64,000 nucleotides of DNA, from the NCBI RefSeq assembly GCF_005281615.1, contig NZ_SZZM01000003.1, positions 538,207-602,206 of the forward strand, read 5' to 3'. Numbering within the stretch: position 1 is the first letter of the stretch; the number at the start of each line of letters is the position of its first letter. The notes below the pieces were generated by a model. The model saw nothing but the letters and a program-made list of their open reading frames with translations, was not told the origin of the DNA and searched no databases. The stretch is from Rhodoligotrophos defluvii. GTDB lineage: Bacteria > Pseudomonadota > Alphaproteobacteria > Rhizobiales > Im1. Positions 36,375 through 47,344 of this stretch are shown in pieces. The translations under genes and the position numbers were made by a program.

Positions 36375-37774
36375 CCCAGTCGCTCAAGCTCGCCCGGAAG
36401 CGCGTAGGCCCACTGGCTGATCGTGCCGGCGCCCAGGCACACCACGATATCCCCCGGCTCCACGATGCTGCCGACCAGCGGCGCAAGCTCGCCTTGCCCG
36501 TCGATTTTCATCACGCTGCGATGGCCGCGCGCCCGCATCGCCTCCAGGAGCGCATCATGGGTGATGCCGTCGATCGGCGTCTCGCCCGCCGAATAGACCG
36601 GCGCCAGGATCACCGTGTGCGCATCGTTGAAGCAGGTGGAAAAGTCGTCGAACAGATCACGCAGCCTGGTGTAGCGGTGCGGCTGCATCACGGCCACCAC
36701 CCGCCGCTCGGTCACCCGCCGCGCCGCCTTCAATACCGCTGCGATCTCCACCGGGTGATGGCCGTAGTCGTCGTAGATGGTGACCCCGTTCCAGGCGCCC
36801 GTACGGGTGAACCGGCGCTTGACGCCGGTGAAATTGGCAAGCCCTGCCCGGATCTGCTCGTCCGACATCCCGAGCTCGCGGGCAACCGCCACCGCTGCCG
36901 TGGCATTCAGCGCGTTGTGCTCGCCCGGCATGGACAGCGCGAGGTCCTCGATGGTGTGACGCGCTCCGGTCCGCCTGTCCAGCAAGCGCACGGTGAATCG
37001 GTTTGTGCCGCCCGCGAAGCTGCTCTCCGTCATGCGCACATCCGCCTGCGGGCTCCGGCCATAGGTGATCACCCGCCGGTCCGTGACCTGGCCGATGAGC
37101 TGCTGCACCACCGGATGGTCGATGCACATGACCGCGAACCCGTAGAACGGAATGTTCTGCACGAAGGAAAGAAAGCCCGCCTTGACCGCATCGAAGCTGC
37201 CGTAGTGATCGAGATGTTCGGGATCGATATTGGTGACGATCACCACATCCGCCGGCAGCTTCACGAACGTGCCGTCGGATTCGTCCGATTCCACCACCAT
37301 CCAGTCGCCCTTGCCCAGCCGCGCATTCGTGCCATAGGCGTTGATGATGCCGCCATTCACCACCGTGGGGTCCATGCCGCCCGCATCGAGGAGCGCGGCG
37401 ACCAGCGACGTGGTGGTCGTCTTGCCATGGGTGCCGCCCACCGCGACGCAGGTACGGAACCGCATCAGCTCCGCCAGCATTTCAGCCCGCCGCACGATGG
37501 GCAGGAAGCGCTCGCGCGCCGCGACCACCTCCGGATTGTCCGGCTTCACCGCAGACGATATGACCACCACCTGCGCATCGCCCAGATTGACCGCGTCATG
37601 CCCGATGTTGATCGGAATGCCGAGCCCACGCAGCCGCTCCACGTTGGCATTGGCCGACAGGTCCGAGCCCTGCACCGAATAGCCGAGCGTCGCCATCACC
37701 TCGGCGATGCCGCTCATGCCGATGCCGCCAATGCCGACGAAGTGAATGGGGCCGATGTCGCGCGGTATCTTCAT
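36371..37774 (-). CDS. murC: UDP-N-acetylmuramate-L-alanine ligase
   Basis: A 467-residue Mur ligase that adds L-Ala to UDP-MurNAc with ATP. The N-terminal Rossmann motif is [16 protein letters not shown], the ATP loop is [11 protein letters not shown] (about 113-123), and the later motifs [20 protein letters not shown] and [11 protein letters not shown], then [14 protein letters not shown] and [14 protein letters not shown] are all MurC-specific. It overlaps murG by four bases at its start and murB at its end. Confidence 0.97.
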
Positions 37775-38979
37775 GAAATCTCCTTATGACCTGGCCCGTT
37801 GACGATGGCGCGCGCGCCCTCCTGCAGAGTCTGGGATGAGCTTGCGCGAGATGCGGCCCCGCCCGGCAGATTTTCCACCAGGTCGGCCAGCCGCTCCGCC
37901 GCATCGGGACGGCCGAAGCTGGCTGCCCCCCTGGCGGCGCGGGCAAGCCCCGCATCGTCATAGCGCAGAGTGAGGATAAGGCTGGTTAATCGCTCGGCCG
38001 TGAAGCCGGATTGCTCGATGACCCAGCCGCCGCCGGCTGCCGCGAACTGCTTGGCGTTGCTCATCTGGTCGCCCTCCAGCGATTGGGCAAGCGGCACCAG
38101 GATCGCCGGCCGGCCGATCACGCCGAGCTCGCTGACGGTCGATGCGCCAGCCCGGGCCACCACCAGGTGGGCATTGGCCATGCGCTCCGCCATGTCGGTG
38201 AAGAACGGCTTCACCTCGGCGGCAATGCCTGCCTCCCTGTATTGCTGCTCGACCCTCTCCACATCCTCCGGCCGCGCCTGCTGCACCACCGTCAAGGCCC
38301 GCCGGGTGGCAGCCGGCAGAGCGGCGAGCGCGGGCGGCACAATGTCGGAGAAGATCCGCGCGCCTTGGCTGCCGCCGAACACCAGGAGCCGAAACGGCTC
38401 GTCGGCGGTGGGCGGCGTGTAAGGGGTGTTGCTCGCGGCATAAACCGCCGCGCGCACCGGGTTGCCGATGAGCGCGAGCTTGGAACGCGCCTTGGGCGGC
38501 ACCAGCGAAACCTCCGGAAAGGCCGTGGCGATCAGGCGCGCATAAGGGGCGATCACCCGGTTGGCCTTGCCCATCACCGCATTCTGCTCGTGCAGCAGCA
38601 CCGGCAGCCGCAGGGAGAGCGCGGCGGCCATGGGCGGCAGCGAGGGATAGCCGCCGAAGCCCACCACCGCCACAGGGTTGATCGCCGCAAGGCTCCTGCG
38701 CGCCTTGGCGAGCCCGCGCCCGAGCGTGAGCAGCTGGCCGGGCACCGACAGAGGCTTGGAGGTGACGATGGTGGCCGACGGGATCACATGCACCATCAGC
38801 GCCGGGAACCGGCTGCTGTGGTCGAGGCCCCGCCGATCAGTGAGCAGATGCACCGCATAGCCGCGCGCATTGAGCACCTCGGCCAGGGCTTGCGCGGGAA
38901 ACAGGTGCCCGCCGGTCCCGCCGGCCGCCAGGGCCACCGCCGGCCTGGCCGTCCATTCCGATTGCGGGCGCGCCATCAT
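37771..38979 (-). CDS. murG: Lipid II synthase, GlcNAc transferase MurG
   Basis: A 402-residue GT28 glycosyltransferase at the inner face of the membrane that adds GlcNAc to lipid I. The N-terminal glycine loop is [19 protein letters not shown], followed by [20 protein letters not shown] and [16 protein letters not shown]. The donor-site part has [19 protein letters not shown] and [20 protein letters not shown]. It starts four bases inside the ftsW stop region. The C-terminus is about 30 residues longer than in E. coli. Confidence 0.97.
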   Translation of the reverse strand: MMARPQSEWTARPAVALAAGGTGGHLFPAQALAEVLNARGYAVHLLTDRRGLDHSSRFPALMVHVIPSATIVTSKPLSVPGQLLTLGRGLAKARRSLAAINPVAVVGFGGYPSLPPMAAALSLRLPVLLHEQNAVMGKANRVIAPYARLIATAFPEVSLVPPKARSKLALIGNPVRAAVYAASNTPYTPPTADEPFRLLVFGGSQGARIFSDIVPPALAALPAATRRALTVVQQARPEDVERVEQQYREAGIAAEVKPFFTDMAERMANAHLVVARAGASTVSELGVIGRPAILVPLAQSLEGDQMSNAKQFAAAGGGWVIEQSGFTAERLTSLILTLRYDDAGLARAARGAASFGRPDAAERLADLVENLPGGAASRASSSQTLQEGARAIVNGPGHKEIS

Positions 38980-40139
38980 CGTCCCATCGCGGCCAATCCC
39001 ACCGCAACATTGCCCTGGTTCGGCATGTGCCCCATGGGTGTGCGCCGCGCCAGCGCCACCATGAGCCCCATCCCCAGCGCCATGGCCACAAGCGACGAGC
39101 CCCCATAGGAGACGAGCGGCAGGGTCATGCCCTTGGCCGGCAGCAGTGAGACATTCACCCCCATATTGATGAAGGCCTGGAAGCCGAACACCGAGACGAG
39201 CCCGGCGATGGCCAGGGCGCAGAACGGGTCCTGCGCATTGAGGCTGTGGCGCAGGCCGCGGATCACCACGAAGGCGAACAGCAAGAGGATGCCGAGGCAG
39301 ATGATGAAGCCGAATTCCTCGCCAGCGACCGAGAAGACGAAATCGCTATGCGCATCCGGGATCACTGCCTTGACCGTGCCGCTGCCCGGGCCGACCCCGT
39401 AGAGCCCGCCATGGGCAAAGGCGTCGATCGCCCGATCCACCTGGAAGGTGTCGCCCGCATCCCGGTTCATGAACCGGTCGATGCGCGAGGCGAAGTGGTC
39501 GCCCGTGGCATAGGCGACGCCGCCGGCCACCACGCCGAGGCAGCCCAGTCCGACGATCCAGAACCAGGAGATGCCGGTGAGGAACAGCATCACGCCCCAC
39601 ACCGCGGCGATGAGGATCGTCTGGCCATAGTCTGGCTGCAGCACCAGAAGGCCGGCCACCGCCATCAGCATCACCAGAGCGATCAGATAGCCCCAGATGG
39701 TACGGTTGCGCGCACTCTCCGCCAGGAACCAGGCGGCGAGCACCACGAAGGCCGGCTTCACGAATTCCGAAGGCTGCACCGAGAAGCGGCCGAGCTCAAG
39801 CCAGCGGCGCGCGCCCTTCACCTCGGGCCCGATCGCCAGGGTCAGCGCCATCATCAGCAGCCCCACCATGAACAGGGCGAGACAGATGCGCCGCGCGAGC
39901 TGGGGCGTGGCGAATGACGCGCCGATCAGGGTGATCACCGCCGGCACGAGAAAAAAGAGGTGCCTGCGGAAGAAGTAGAAGGCGTCCACGTTGAGGCGCT
40001 CGGCCACGGGCGGGCTTGCCGCCATGGACAACAGCGCGCCGATCACCATCAGCATCAGCAGCGCCGTGAGCAACAGGCGGTCGACCGTGAACCACCAGTT
40101 GGCGACCAGCCCGCGATCGGCCCGACTGATCAGGCTCAT
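38976..40139 (-). CDS. ftsW: Septal peptidoglycan polymerase FtsW (SEDS)
   Basis: A 387-residue SEDS glycosyltransferase with about 10 membrane spans that polymerises lipid II at the septum together with FtsI. Family signatures seen: RRWLELGRFSVQPSEFVKPA, LVLQPDYGQTILIAAVWG, and near the end NMGVNVSLLPAKGMTLPLVS followed by YGGSSLVAMALGMGL. ATG 40139 overlaps the murD stop (ATGA). A longer upstream frame that overlaps murD is not conserved and was not used. Confidence 0.96.
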   Translation of the reverse strand: MSLISRADRGLVANWWFTVDRLLLTALLMLMVIGALLSMAASPPVAERLNVDAFYFFRRHLFFLVPAVITLIGASFATPQLARRICLALFMVGLLMMALTLAIGPEVKGARRWLELGRFSVQPSEFVKPAFVVLAAWFLAESARNRTIWGYLIALVMLMAVAGLLVLQPDYGQTILIAAVWGVMLFLTGISWFWIVGLGCLGVVAGGVAYATGDHFASRIDRFMNRDAGDTFQVDRAIDAFAHGGLYGVGPGSGTVKAVIPDAHSDFVFSVAGEEFGFIICLGILLLFAFVVIRGLRHSLNAQDPFCALAIAGLVSVFGFQAFINMGVNVSLLPAKGMTLPLVSYGGSSLVAMALGMGLMVALARRTPMGHMPNQGNVAVGLAAMGR

Positions 40140-41548
40140 GCCGCAACCCCCTTGGCCATGACCACACCATCGAGTGCCCGCACGGCAGCGCAGAACGCGT
40201 CGCCGCGAAGCTCGAAATTCCGAAACTGATCGAACGAGGCGCAGGCGGGCGAGAGCAGCACCACCGGTTCGTGCCGTCGTTCCGCCACCGCGTCGCGCGC
40301 CGCGGACGCAACCGCCCTGTCCAGCGTGCCGCAGATCACCGCGTCCACCTTCCCCGCCAGCGTGGCCGCGAATTCCTCCGCAGCCTCGCCGATCAGATAA
40401 GCCCGCACGATGCGCGAGAAATAGGGCCTGAGGCTCGTGATGCCTCCGGATTTCGCCCGGCCGCCGGCAATCCAGTAAATGTCGTGGAACGAGGCCAAGG
40501 CCTTGGCGGTCGCATCCGCATTGGTGCCCTTGGAGTCGTTGACGAAGCGCACATCGCCGATGCGGGCGATTTCCTGCATGCGGTGGGCGAGGCCGGCAAA
40601 GCTCGCAAAACCCGCGGCGATCTCCTCGGTGGTCAGGCCCACAGCCCGCATCGCTCCATAGGCGGCCGCCGCGTTCTCCCAATTGTGGCTGCCGCGCAGA
40701 GAATTGAGGCCGTTCAGGTTTATCTCCGCCACCGTGCGCGCGGCCACCCGCTCGGCGAGCACGCCGTCCACCACCGAGATGCCGTCCTCGATGGGGCGGC
40801 CGATGGTCACCCGCCGCAGCGTTGCCGGCGCGCGGCTCAAACGCTCCGCAATGGCGCTTGTATGCTCGTCGTCGACGCAGATCACCGCCGCGTCATCGGC
40901 GGTCTGATTGGCGAAGATCCGCGCCTTCACCTCAGCGTAATGCGCCATCGTGCCGTGCCGGTCGAGATGGTCCGGCGTGATGTTCAGCAATATGGCCGCA
41001 CTCGCATGCAGGCTCGGGGCGAGATCGATCTGGTAGGACGAGAGCTCCAGAACATAATGCCTTCCGTCGGCAAGCGGAGCCAGATCGAGCACCGCCGTGC
41101 CGATATTGCCGCCCACCTGCACATCCCGTCCGGCTTCCTTGAGCAGATGCCCGCACAGGGCGGTGGTCGTCGATTTGCCGTTCGTGCCGGTGATCGCCAC
41201 CACCGGTGACCGGGTGCCGAGCGCCGCCCGCTCCCGAAAGAAGATCTCGATGTCGCCGATCACCTCGACCCCTGCGGCTTGCGCCTTCCGCACGGTCCAG
41301 TGCGGCTCGGGATGGGTGAGCGGCACACCCGGGCTTAAAACCAGCGCATGGAAGCGGGTGAAGTCCTCCGCGGCAAGGTCGATGACCGGTGCGCCCTCGA
41401 TCTCCACTGCCGAGCGGATCGCTTCCCCGTCATCCCAGGCTGAAACCCTGGCCCCGCCGGCCAACAGCGAACGCACCACCGCCCGGCCGCTGCCCCCCAG
41501 ACCGAACACCGCGACCGCCTTGTCGGCAAAAGTTCTCGCGGGGATCAT
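40136..41548 (-). CDS. murD: UDP-N-acetylmuramoylalanine-D-glutamate ligase
   Basis: A 470-residue Mur ligase that adds D-Glu to UDP-MurNAc-L-Ala. It has an N-terminal KAVAVFGLGGSGRAVVRSL, the ATP loop VVAITGTNGKSTTTAL (121-128 core), VLELSSYQIDLAP, LNITPDHLDRHGTM, FVNDSKGTNADATAKAL and LLSPACASFDQF. Together these are MurD-specific. ATG 41548 lies 5 bases after the mraY stop; longer frames upstream run through mraY in another frame and are not real. Confidence 0.96.
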   Translation of the reverse strand: MIPARTFADKAVAVFGLGGSGRAVVRSLLAGGARVSAWDDGEAIRSAVEIEGAPVIDLAAEDFTRFHALVLSPGVPLTHPEPHWTVRKAQAAGVEVIGDIEIFFRERAALGTRSPVVAITGTNGKSTTTALCGHLLKEAGRDVQVGGNIGTAVLDLAPLADGRHYVLELSSYQIDLAPSLHASAAILLNITPDHLDRHGTMAHYAEVKARIFANQTADDAAVICVDDEHTSAIAERLSRAPATLRRVTIGRPIEDGISVVDGVLAERVAARTVAEINLNGLNSLRGSHNWENAAAAYGAMRAVGLTTEEIAAGFASFAGLAHRMQEIARIGDVRFVNDSKGTNADATAKALASFHDIYWIAGGRAKSGGITSLRPYFSRIVRAYLIGEAAEEFAATLAGKVDAVICGTLDRAVASAARDAVAERRHEPVVLLSPACASFDQFRNFELRGDAFCAAVRALDGVVMAKGVAA

Positions 41549-41553
41549 CGTCG

Positions 41554-42642
41554 TCACCTCAGCTTGAGGGTCGCGAGCCCGATCAGGGCCAGCAGCACCG
41601 AGATGATCCAGAAGCGGATGACGATGGTCGGCTCCTTCCAGCCCTTCTGCTCGAAATGATGGTGCAGCGGCGCCATCGCGAAGACGCGCTTGCCCGTCAG
41701 CTTGAATGATACCACCTGCACCACCACCGACACCGTCTCCAAGACGAACAGGCCGCCGATGATGGCCAGCACGATCTCGTGCTTGGCCGCCACGGCGATC
41801 GCGCCCAGAGCCCCGCCCAGCGACAGGGAGCCGGTGTCGCCCATGAAAATCATGGCGGGTGGCGCGTTGAACCAGAGGAAGCCGAGGCCGGCGCCGAGAA
41901 TGGCCCCGCATAGCACCGCCAGCTCGCCGGTGCCGCGCACGAAATGAATCTGCAGGTAATCGGCAAAGACCGCGTTGCCGACGAGATAGGCGATCAGTCC
42001 GAAGCTGGCCGCCGCCACCATCACCGGCACGATGGCGAGTCCGTCGAGCCCATCGGTGAGGTTCACCGCGTTGCCGCAGCCGACGATGACGAAGATGCCG
42101 AGGGGAATGAAGAACCAGCCAAGATGCGCCACCACGTCCTTGAAGAACGGGAACGTCAACGAGCTCGACAGCGGCGCCTCGCCCACCCTGATGATGGCAT
42201 AGGTCGCGGCGGCCGCGATCATGCATTCGAGCAGCAGCCGGAACCGCCCGGAAAAGCCCTTGGCCGAGATCTTCGTCACCTTGAGATAATCGTCATAGAG
42301 GCCGATCGCGCCGAACCCCAGGGTCACCAGCAGCACGATCCACACATAGGCATTGCTGAGATCGCCCCACAGCAGTGTTGCCACAAGGATGCCGGACAGG
42401 ATCATCAGCCCGCCCATGGTTGGTGTGCCCTGCTTTTCGATGATATGCCGCTGCGGCCCGTCTTCCCGGATCGGCTGCCCCTTGCCCTGCTTCACGCGCA
42501 ACAGCGAGATCAGGCTCGGCCCGAACAGGAACACGAAGGCGAGCGCGGTCATGATCGCCCCGCCCGTACGAAAGGTGATGTAACGGAATACGTTAAGGCC
42601 AGGAAACGGTCCCCCGAGCTCCGCCAGAAAGTAATACAGCAT
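41554..42642 (-). CDS. mraY: Phospho-N-acetylmuramoyl-pentapeptide transferase
   Basis: A 362-residue, ten-span inner-membrane enzyme that moves phospho-MurNAc-pentapeptide to undecaprenyl phosphate, making lipid I. Signature regions: [30 protein letters not shown], the metal-site [33 protein letters not shown] and the final [20 protein letters not shown]. Length is standard. A 70-base gap separates it from murF. Confidence 0.97.
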   Translation of the reverse strand: MLYYFLAELGGPFPGLNVFRYITFRTGGAIMTALAFVFLFGPSLISLLRVKQGKGQPIREDGPQRHIIEKQGTPTMGGLMILSGILVATLLWGDLSNAYVWIVLLVTLGFGAIGLYDDYLKVTKISAKGFSGRFRLLLECMIAAAATYAIIRVGEAPLSSSLTFPFFKDVVAHLGWFFIPLGIFVIVGCGNAVNLTDGLDGLAIVPVMVAAASFGLIAYLVGNAVFADYLQIHFVRGTGELAVLCGAILGAGLGFLWFNAPPAMIFMGDTGSLSLGGALGAIAVAAKHEIVLAIIGGLFVLETVSVVVQVVSFKLTGKRVFAMAPLHHHFEQKGWKEPTIVIRFWIISVLLALIGLATLKLR

Positions 42643-42712
42643 CTCTGTTCCCCACAGGCCCGGCTGGCGTGACCGTCAGTCGGTCCGTATCGCTCGTGCC
42701 CGCGCGCCGCTA

Positions 42713-44137
42713 TCAGGCGGCATTGGCCTCGATTTCAGCAAAGTTCCGGCGGAGGGCGTCGATCAGCAGGCCCATGCGGCTGCCGAGCGAGCCCTTTACC
42801 ATAATCACGTCCCCGGCGCGTATGCCGTCGAGCAGCGGGTCGGCCAGATCCTGCGAGGATGTTGCATAGTATCCCCGCTGGTCGTGGCGCAGGGCATCCC
42901 ACAGCGACTTCATGTCCGGCCCGCAGGCATAGACCACATCCACCCCTGCCGCATCGATCGCCCCTGCGAGGTCGCCATGGAACCGACGCGACTCCGGGCC
43001 AAGCTCCAGCATGTCGCCCATGACGGCGATCCGCCGCCCCCCGGGGCCGGGCGTCGAATGGCCGAGCAGGGCGAGAGCGGCGCGCATGGACACCGGATTG
43101 GCATTATAGCTCTCGTCGATCACCGTGATGTCGCCGTCGCGCGTCCGCAGCTTGAACCGCGCGCCACGCCCCTTGGGCGGCTCGAGCTCGCGCAGCTTCA
43201 GGGCGCCCAGGGCAAGATCGCCGCCAGCGCATTTGATGGCCGCCAGCACCGCCAGGCTGTTCACGGCGATGTGCCGGCCGGGCGCGCCCACCCGATAGGT
43301 CACGTCCTGGCCCAGGATTCGAGCCTGCACGATTGTGCAGATCTCCTTGACGCCCGCCTGCCTCAGCCGGGCATCCGCCGCCTCGTGCTCGCCAAAGGTG
43401 ACGATCCGCTTGACCCCTGCGGCCTTCGCAGCGGCCTCGAGGCGCTCGAACTGCCCGATATCGCGGTTGAGGATGGCAACGCCCTTGGGCTCGAGCCCGG
43501 TAAAGATCTCGGCCTTGGCGTCGGCGATCGCCTCGATCGATCCGAGCGGGCCGAGATGCACCGGCGCAATGGTGGTGATGATCGCGATGTGCGGGCGCAC
43601 CATGGCCACCAGCGGCGTAATCTCGCCCGCATGGTTCATGCCGATCTCGAACACCGCGAACCGTGCCGTCGACGACAGACGGGCAAGCGACAGCGGCACG
43701 CCCCAGTGGTTGTTGTAGGATGCAGCCGAGGCATGCGTCTCGCCCGACGCGCTGAGGCACAGGCGCAAGGCTTCCTTGGTGCCGGTCTTGCCGACGCTGC
43801 CGGTCACCGCGACAATCTGTGCCTGGGATCGCGCCCGTGCCGCAATCCCCAGGCGCTCCAGCGCCTTCAGCGGGTCGTCGACCACCAGCAAGCCGCCGCC
43901 GGCGGCCATTTCCGGCGTCTGACGCGACACGACGGCAAGCCCCGCCCCCGCCTTGTGCGCTGCGGACACGAAATCGTGCCCGTCATGGGTGTCGCCACGA
44001 ATGGCCACGAAAATCTCGCCCGGCCTGACCGTGCGGCTGTCGATCGAGACCCCGGTGAAGGCGTGGGGCGGTGAGCCGATGATCTCCCCGCCAGCAGCCT
44101 TGACGACCTCGCGCAAAGTCCAGAGTGCCTCAGCCAT
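42713..44137 (-). CDS. murF: UDP-MurNAc-tripeptide-D-Ala-D-Ala ligase
   Basis: A 474-residue Mur ligase that adds the D-Ala-D-Ala made by Ddl. It starts with ALWTLREVVKAAGG and GVSIDSRTVRPGEIFVAIRG, carries the ATP loop VAVTGSVGKTGTKEAL (Lys about 117), AASYNNHWGVPLSLARL, VFEIGMNHAGEI, and VIDESYNANPVSMRAAL, then VMGDMLELG. These are MurF-specific. ATG 44137 overlaps the murE end by 8 bases. Upstream residues in a longer frame match murE read in another frame and are excluded. Confidence 0.96.
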   Translation of the reverse strand: MAEALWTLREVVKAAGGEIIGSPPHAFTGVSIDSRTVRPGEIFVAIRGDTHDGHDFVSAAHKAGAGLAVVSRQTPEMAAGGGLLVVDDPLKALERLGIAARARSQAQIVAVTGSVGKTGTKEALRLCLSASGETHASAASYNNHWGVPLSLARLSSTARFAVFEIGMNHAGEITPLVAMVRPHIAIITTIAPVHLGPLGSIEAIADAKAEIFTGLEPKGVAILNRDIGQFERLEAAAKAAGVKRIVTFGEHEAADARLRQAGVKEICTIVQARILGQDVTYRVGAPGRHIAVNSLAVLAAIKCAGGDLALGALKLRELEPPKGRGARFKLRTRDGDITVIDESYNANPVSMRAALALLGHSTPGPGGRRIAVMGDMLELGPESRRFHGDLAGAIDAAGVDVVYACGPDMKSLWDALRHDQRGYYATSSQDLADPLLDGIRAGDVIMVKGSLGSRMGLLIDALRRNFAEIEANAA

Positions 44138-45623
44138 TCGCAGTCTCGCTTCTGTCGTGGATTCTGGCCGCCGCCCGGATCTCCTCCTGATCGCTGAACG
44201 GCAGTATGCGGCCGGCAATCTCCTGGCCGGTCTCGTGGCCCTTGCCGGCCACCACCAGGATATCGCCCGGCGCGAGCATGGAAAGCCCCAGGCGGATGGC
44301 ATGGGCGCGATCGCCGCCGTCGATGCCGCCGGGGCAGCCGGCCAGCACCTGGGCGCGGATCGCGGCAGGGTCTTCCGAGCGCGGATTGTCGTCCGTGACG
44401 ATCGCGACATCCGCAAGCCGTGCGACGGCGGCCCCCATCTGCGGCCGCTTGCCGGGATCGCGGTCGCCGCCGGCCCCGAACACCACGATGACCCGGCCGC
44501 TCGCATAGGGCCGCAGCGCGGTAATGGCGTTCTCCAGCGCGTCTGGCGTATGGGCGAAATCGACGAACACCTGCGCCCCGTTGAAGGAGGTCACGCGTTC
44601 CAGCCGGCCGCTCGCCCCTTTGAGGCCAGAAAGCGCTGCGACGGCCTGCGCGACGGGAGCGCCGGTAGCTATGGCGAGGGCAAGAGCAACCAGGGCGTTG
44701 GAGGCCTGGAAGTCCCCCACCAGCGGCAGATCGACGTCGAACCGCTCGCCGTCGACCGCGATGCGCAGCAATTGCCCGGTCGCGTTGCGCTGCTGCTCGA
44801 TGAGGCGGATGCGCTCGCCTCGATGCCCCACCGTGATCACGTCGAGCCCCCGTCTGCGGGCTGTGCGGATCACCCGTTCCGCCTCGGCGAAGTCGGCATT
44901 GATCACCGCGGCAGCACCCGCCGGCAGCACTTCGCCGAACAGGCGCAGCTTCGCGGAAAAGTAGTCCTCGAAGTCCGGATGATAGTCCAGGTGATCACGG
45001 CTGATATTGGTGAAGGCACCGGCGCTCACCTGGAGGCCATCCAGCCGGTGCTGCGCAAGTCCGTGGCTCGATGCCTCGATGGCCGCATGGCTCACCCCGT
45101 CATGGGCGAGCTCGGCCATCACCGCCTGCAACTCCACCGGGTCCGGCGTCGTGTGCTGCAGCTTGCGCTGGCCTTTGGGCGAGACGATGCCCACCGTCCC
45201 GATGCTGGCCGCCCCGTGGCCGAGCGCCGTCCAGATCTGCCGCGTGAAGGCCGCAACCGAGGTCTTGCCGTTGGTGCCGGTGACCGCGGCCACCGTTGCG
45301 GGCTGCGCGCCGTAGAAGCGCGCGGCGGCGCGGGCCAGGGCAGCGCGCGGATTTGCCACCCGGATCACCGGCAGCGGACCGGCATCCACCGCCGTCGCCT
45401 CGTCCGTCAGCACCGCAATCGCACCCTGGCCTATGGCCTTGGGAATGAATGCGGCGCCGTCGGCCTTCACGCCTTTCAGCGCGGCGAATAGATAGCCGGG
45501 CGCCACCGCCCGGCTATCCGCCGTCAAGCCCTTCACGTCGAGCGCGGCATGGGCCGCCTCGAGCCTTGCATCCGAACCGATGATTGCATCCAGCCGCATG
45601 TGCTGTCTCGCAGCCCCGATCAT
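44130..45623 (-). CDS. murE: UDP-MurNAc-tripeptide synthetase (meso-DAP type)
   Basis: A 497-residue Mur ligase that adds the third amino acid. The ATP loop is VTGTNGKTSVAAF (Lys 120), followed by HTTPDPVELQAVMAEL, AIEASSHGLAQHRLDGL, TNISRDHLDYHPDFEDYF and VFVDFAHTPDALENAI. The substrate-selecting stretch DDNPRSEDP is the DNPR form seen in enzymes that use meso-diaminopimelate, as expected for a Gram-negative. The start at 45623 forms ATGA with the ftsI stop; ATG 45599 is an alternative. Confidence 0.96.
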   Translation of the reverse strand: MIGAARQHMRLDAIIGSDARLEAAHAALDVKGLTADSRAVAPGYLFAALKGVKADGAAFIPKAIGQGAIAVLTDEATAVDAGPLPVIRVANPRAALARAAARFYGAQPATVAAVTGTNGKTSVAAFTRQIWTALGHGAASIGTVGIVSPKGQRKLQHTTPDPVELQAVMAELAHDGVSHAAIEASSHGLAQHRLDGLQVSAGAFTNISRDHLDYHPDFEDYFSAKLRLFGEVLPAGAAAVINADFAEAERVIRTARRRGLDVITVGHRGERIRLIEQQRNATGQLLRIAVDGERFDVDLPLVGDFQASNALVALALAIATGAPVAQAVAALSGLKGASGRLERVTSFNGAQVFVDFAHTPDALENAITALRPYASGRVIVVFGAGGDRDPGKRPQMGAAVARLADVAIVTDDNPRSEDPAAIRAQVLAGCPGGIDGGDRAHAIRLGLSMLAPGDILVVAGKGHETGQEIAGRILPFSDQEEIRAAARIHDRSETANG

Positions 45624-47344
45624 TCGACCGCCGTACCGGCTATGGTCATGTTGGCGTCCTTGCCCTCGAATTTCGGCGTCACGCCCAAGAGGGGCGCAAT
45701 CCGCTCGATGATCTTGCCGCCCGTCGGCACGGCATTCCAGCCAGATGTCCTAAAACCATATGTCTCTTTCAAGGCTTGCGGCTCATCCAGCAGCACGAAC
45801 ACCAGATAGCGTGGCTTTTCCATGGGAAAGCCGGCGATGAAATTGGTGACGTTCTTTCCCTTGCTGTAGCGGCCGTTCAACACCTTTTCCGCCGACCCGG
45901 TCTTGCCGCCAATCCGGTATCCCTCGACATTGGCCTTCTTGGCGCTGCCAATCAGCGCGTTCTGCCGCAGCAGCCAGCGCATCTTATCGGAGGTTTCCGG
46001 CTTGATCACTTGCGGCGCACTGTCCTCCATCAGGGTCGGGTCCTTCCTGAGGAATGTCGGCTGGACCAGCCTGCCGCCGTTCATGAAGGCCGCGACCGCC
46101 GACAGGAGCCGCAGGGGCGCCACCGACATCCCATGGCCGAAGGAAATGGTCGCCGTCGAGATCTTGCCCCAGCGGGTCGGCACCAGCGGCGAGGCGGATT
46201 CAGGGATCTCCGTCTGCAGCCGGTCGAAGAAACCGAGCTTGCGCAGGAATGCCTGATGGCGCTCGATTCCTTGGTCGAGCGCCATGCGTGCCGTGCCGAT
46301 ATTCGAGGAATAGGTGAACACCTCCGGCAGGCTCAGAACGCGGTTCTCGCCGCGGAAGTCGCCGATGCGCGAGCGGCCGATGACCAGCGAGCCGCGCGCA
46401 TCCCAGCGCGACTGCATGCTGATGCCGTTGTCCAACGCCATGGCGAAGGTCACCGTCTTGAAGGTCGACCCCATCTCGTAGACTGCCGTGGTCAGGCGGT
46501 TCATGTGGTTCTTGTCCAGGGCCTCGCGCGGGTCGTTCGGGTTGAAGTCGGGCAGCGAAGCCATGGCGATGATCTCGCCGGTATTGACGTCCATCACCAC
46601 GCCGGCCGCCGCCAGCGCCATGAACTTCTCCATGGCCTTCTGCAGCTCCTCCGTCATGGCATACTGGACGCGCAGATCGAGCGAGAGCGCCACCGGCCCC
46701 GTTTTGGCTTCCAGCGGATCGGCCAGCGCCGCCACCAGGATCTGGCCCTGGCCGTCCAGATAGCGCTCGATGCCCGCAATGCCGCGATTGTCGATGTCGA
46801 CGAACCCGAGCACGTGGCTGGCGAGGCGCCCATTGGGATAGAGCCGCTGCCGTTCCCAGCGGAAGCCGACGCCGGGAATGCCGAGATTGTGGATGATCGC
46901 CTGCTCCTCCGGGCTGATCTGCCGGGCGAGCCACACGAAGGCCCGTTTGTGGTCGGACAGGCGGCGACGGACCTCGGCGGGATCGAGCCGCGGCAGGTTG
47001 GCGGTGAGCTGTTCCACCGCTTCGTCGATGTCGATGATCTTGCGCGGATCGGCGAACAGCGAGGCGACCTGAATATCCGTGGCGAGCAGCTCCCCATTGC
47101 GGTCGACGATCTCCGGTCGCGGAATCTTGTCGTCTGCCTGGCGCCCCACCTCCACAGGCCGTGGCATGCCGATCGTAAGCTGGCCCAAGCGCACCGCCAC
47201 CGCCGAGAAGGCGATGAGAAAGAAGATGATCACGAGGCGCGCCCGCTTGTGCCCTCTGAGCTGTACGCCGAAGGCTGCTTCGGCCAGCTTGCGGGCGGCG
47301 AGCGCTTGAATGGTTTCGTGCGCGTTGGGGCTCGTACCCGTCAT
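45620..47344 (-). CDS. ftsI: Septal transpeptidase FtsI (PBP3)
   Basis: A 574-residue class B penicillin-binding protein for septal cross-linking. The short cytoplasmic N-terminus is followed by a membrane anchor (ARLVIIFFLIAFSAVAVRLG, about 35-55), the pedestal domain with RPEIVDRNGELLATD, and the transpeptidase domain with STFK (Ser 293), SSN (346-348) and KTGS (481-484). Length and order are standard. It overlaps ftsL by four bases and pairs with FtsW. Confidence 0.97.
   Translation of the reverse strand: MTGTSPNAHETIQALAARKLAEAAFGVQLRGHKRARLVIIFFLIAFSAVAVRLGQLTIGMPRPVEVGRQADDKIPRPEIVDRNGELLATDIQVASLFADPRKIIDIDEAVEQLTANLPRLDPAEVRRRLSDHKRAFVWLARQISPEEQAIIHNLGIPGVGFRWERQRLYPNGRLASHVLGFVDIDNRGIAGIERYLDGQGQILVAALADPLEAKTGPVALSLDLRVQYAMTEELQKAMEKFMALAAAGVVMDVNTGEIIAMASLPDFNPNDPREALDKNHMNRLTTAVYEMGSTFKTVTFAMALDNGISMQSRWDARGSLVIGRSRIGDFRGENRVLSLPEVFTYSSNIGTARMALDQGIERHQAFLRKLGFFDRLQTEIPESASPLVPTRWGKISTATISFGHGMSVAPLRLLSAVAAFMNGGRLVQPTFLRKDPTLMEDSAPQVIKPETSDKMRWLLRQNALIGSAKKANVEGYRIGGKTGSAEKVLNGRYSKGKNVTNFIAGFPMEKPRYLVFVLLDEPQALKETYGFRTSGWNAVPTGGKIIERIAPLLGVTPKFEGKDANMTIAGTAVE

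Noticed and set aside
40140-40682. Longer N-terminus for FtsW
   Set aside because: The extension overlaps murD in another frame and is not FtsW-like; ATG 40139 in an ATGA overlap gives the conserved start.
41549-42226. Longer N-terminus for MurD
   Set aside because: It reads through mraY in a different frame; the conserved MurD start is at 41548.
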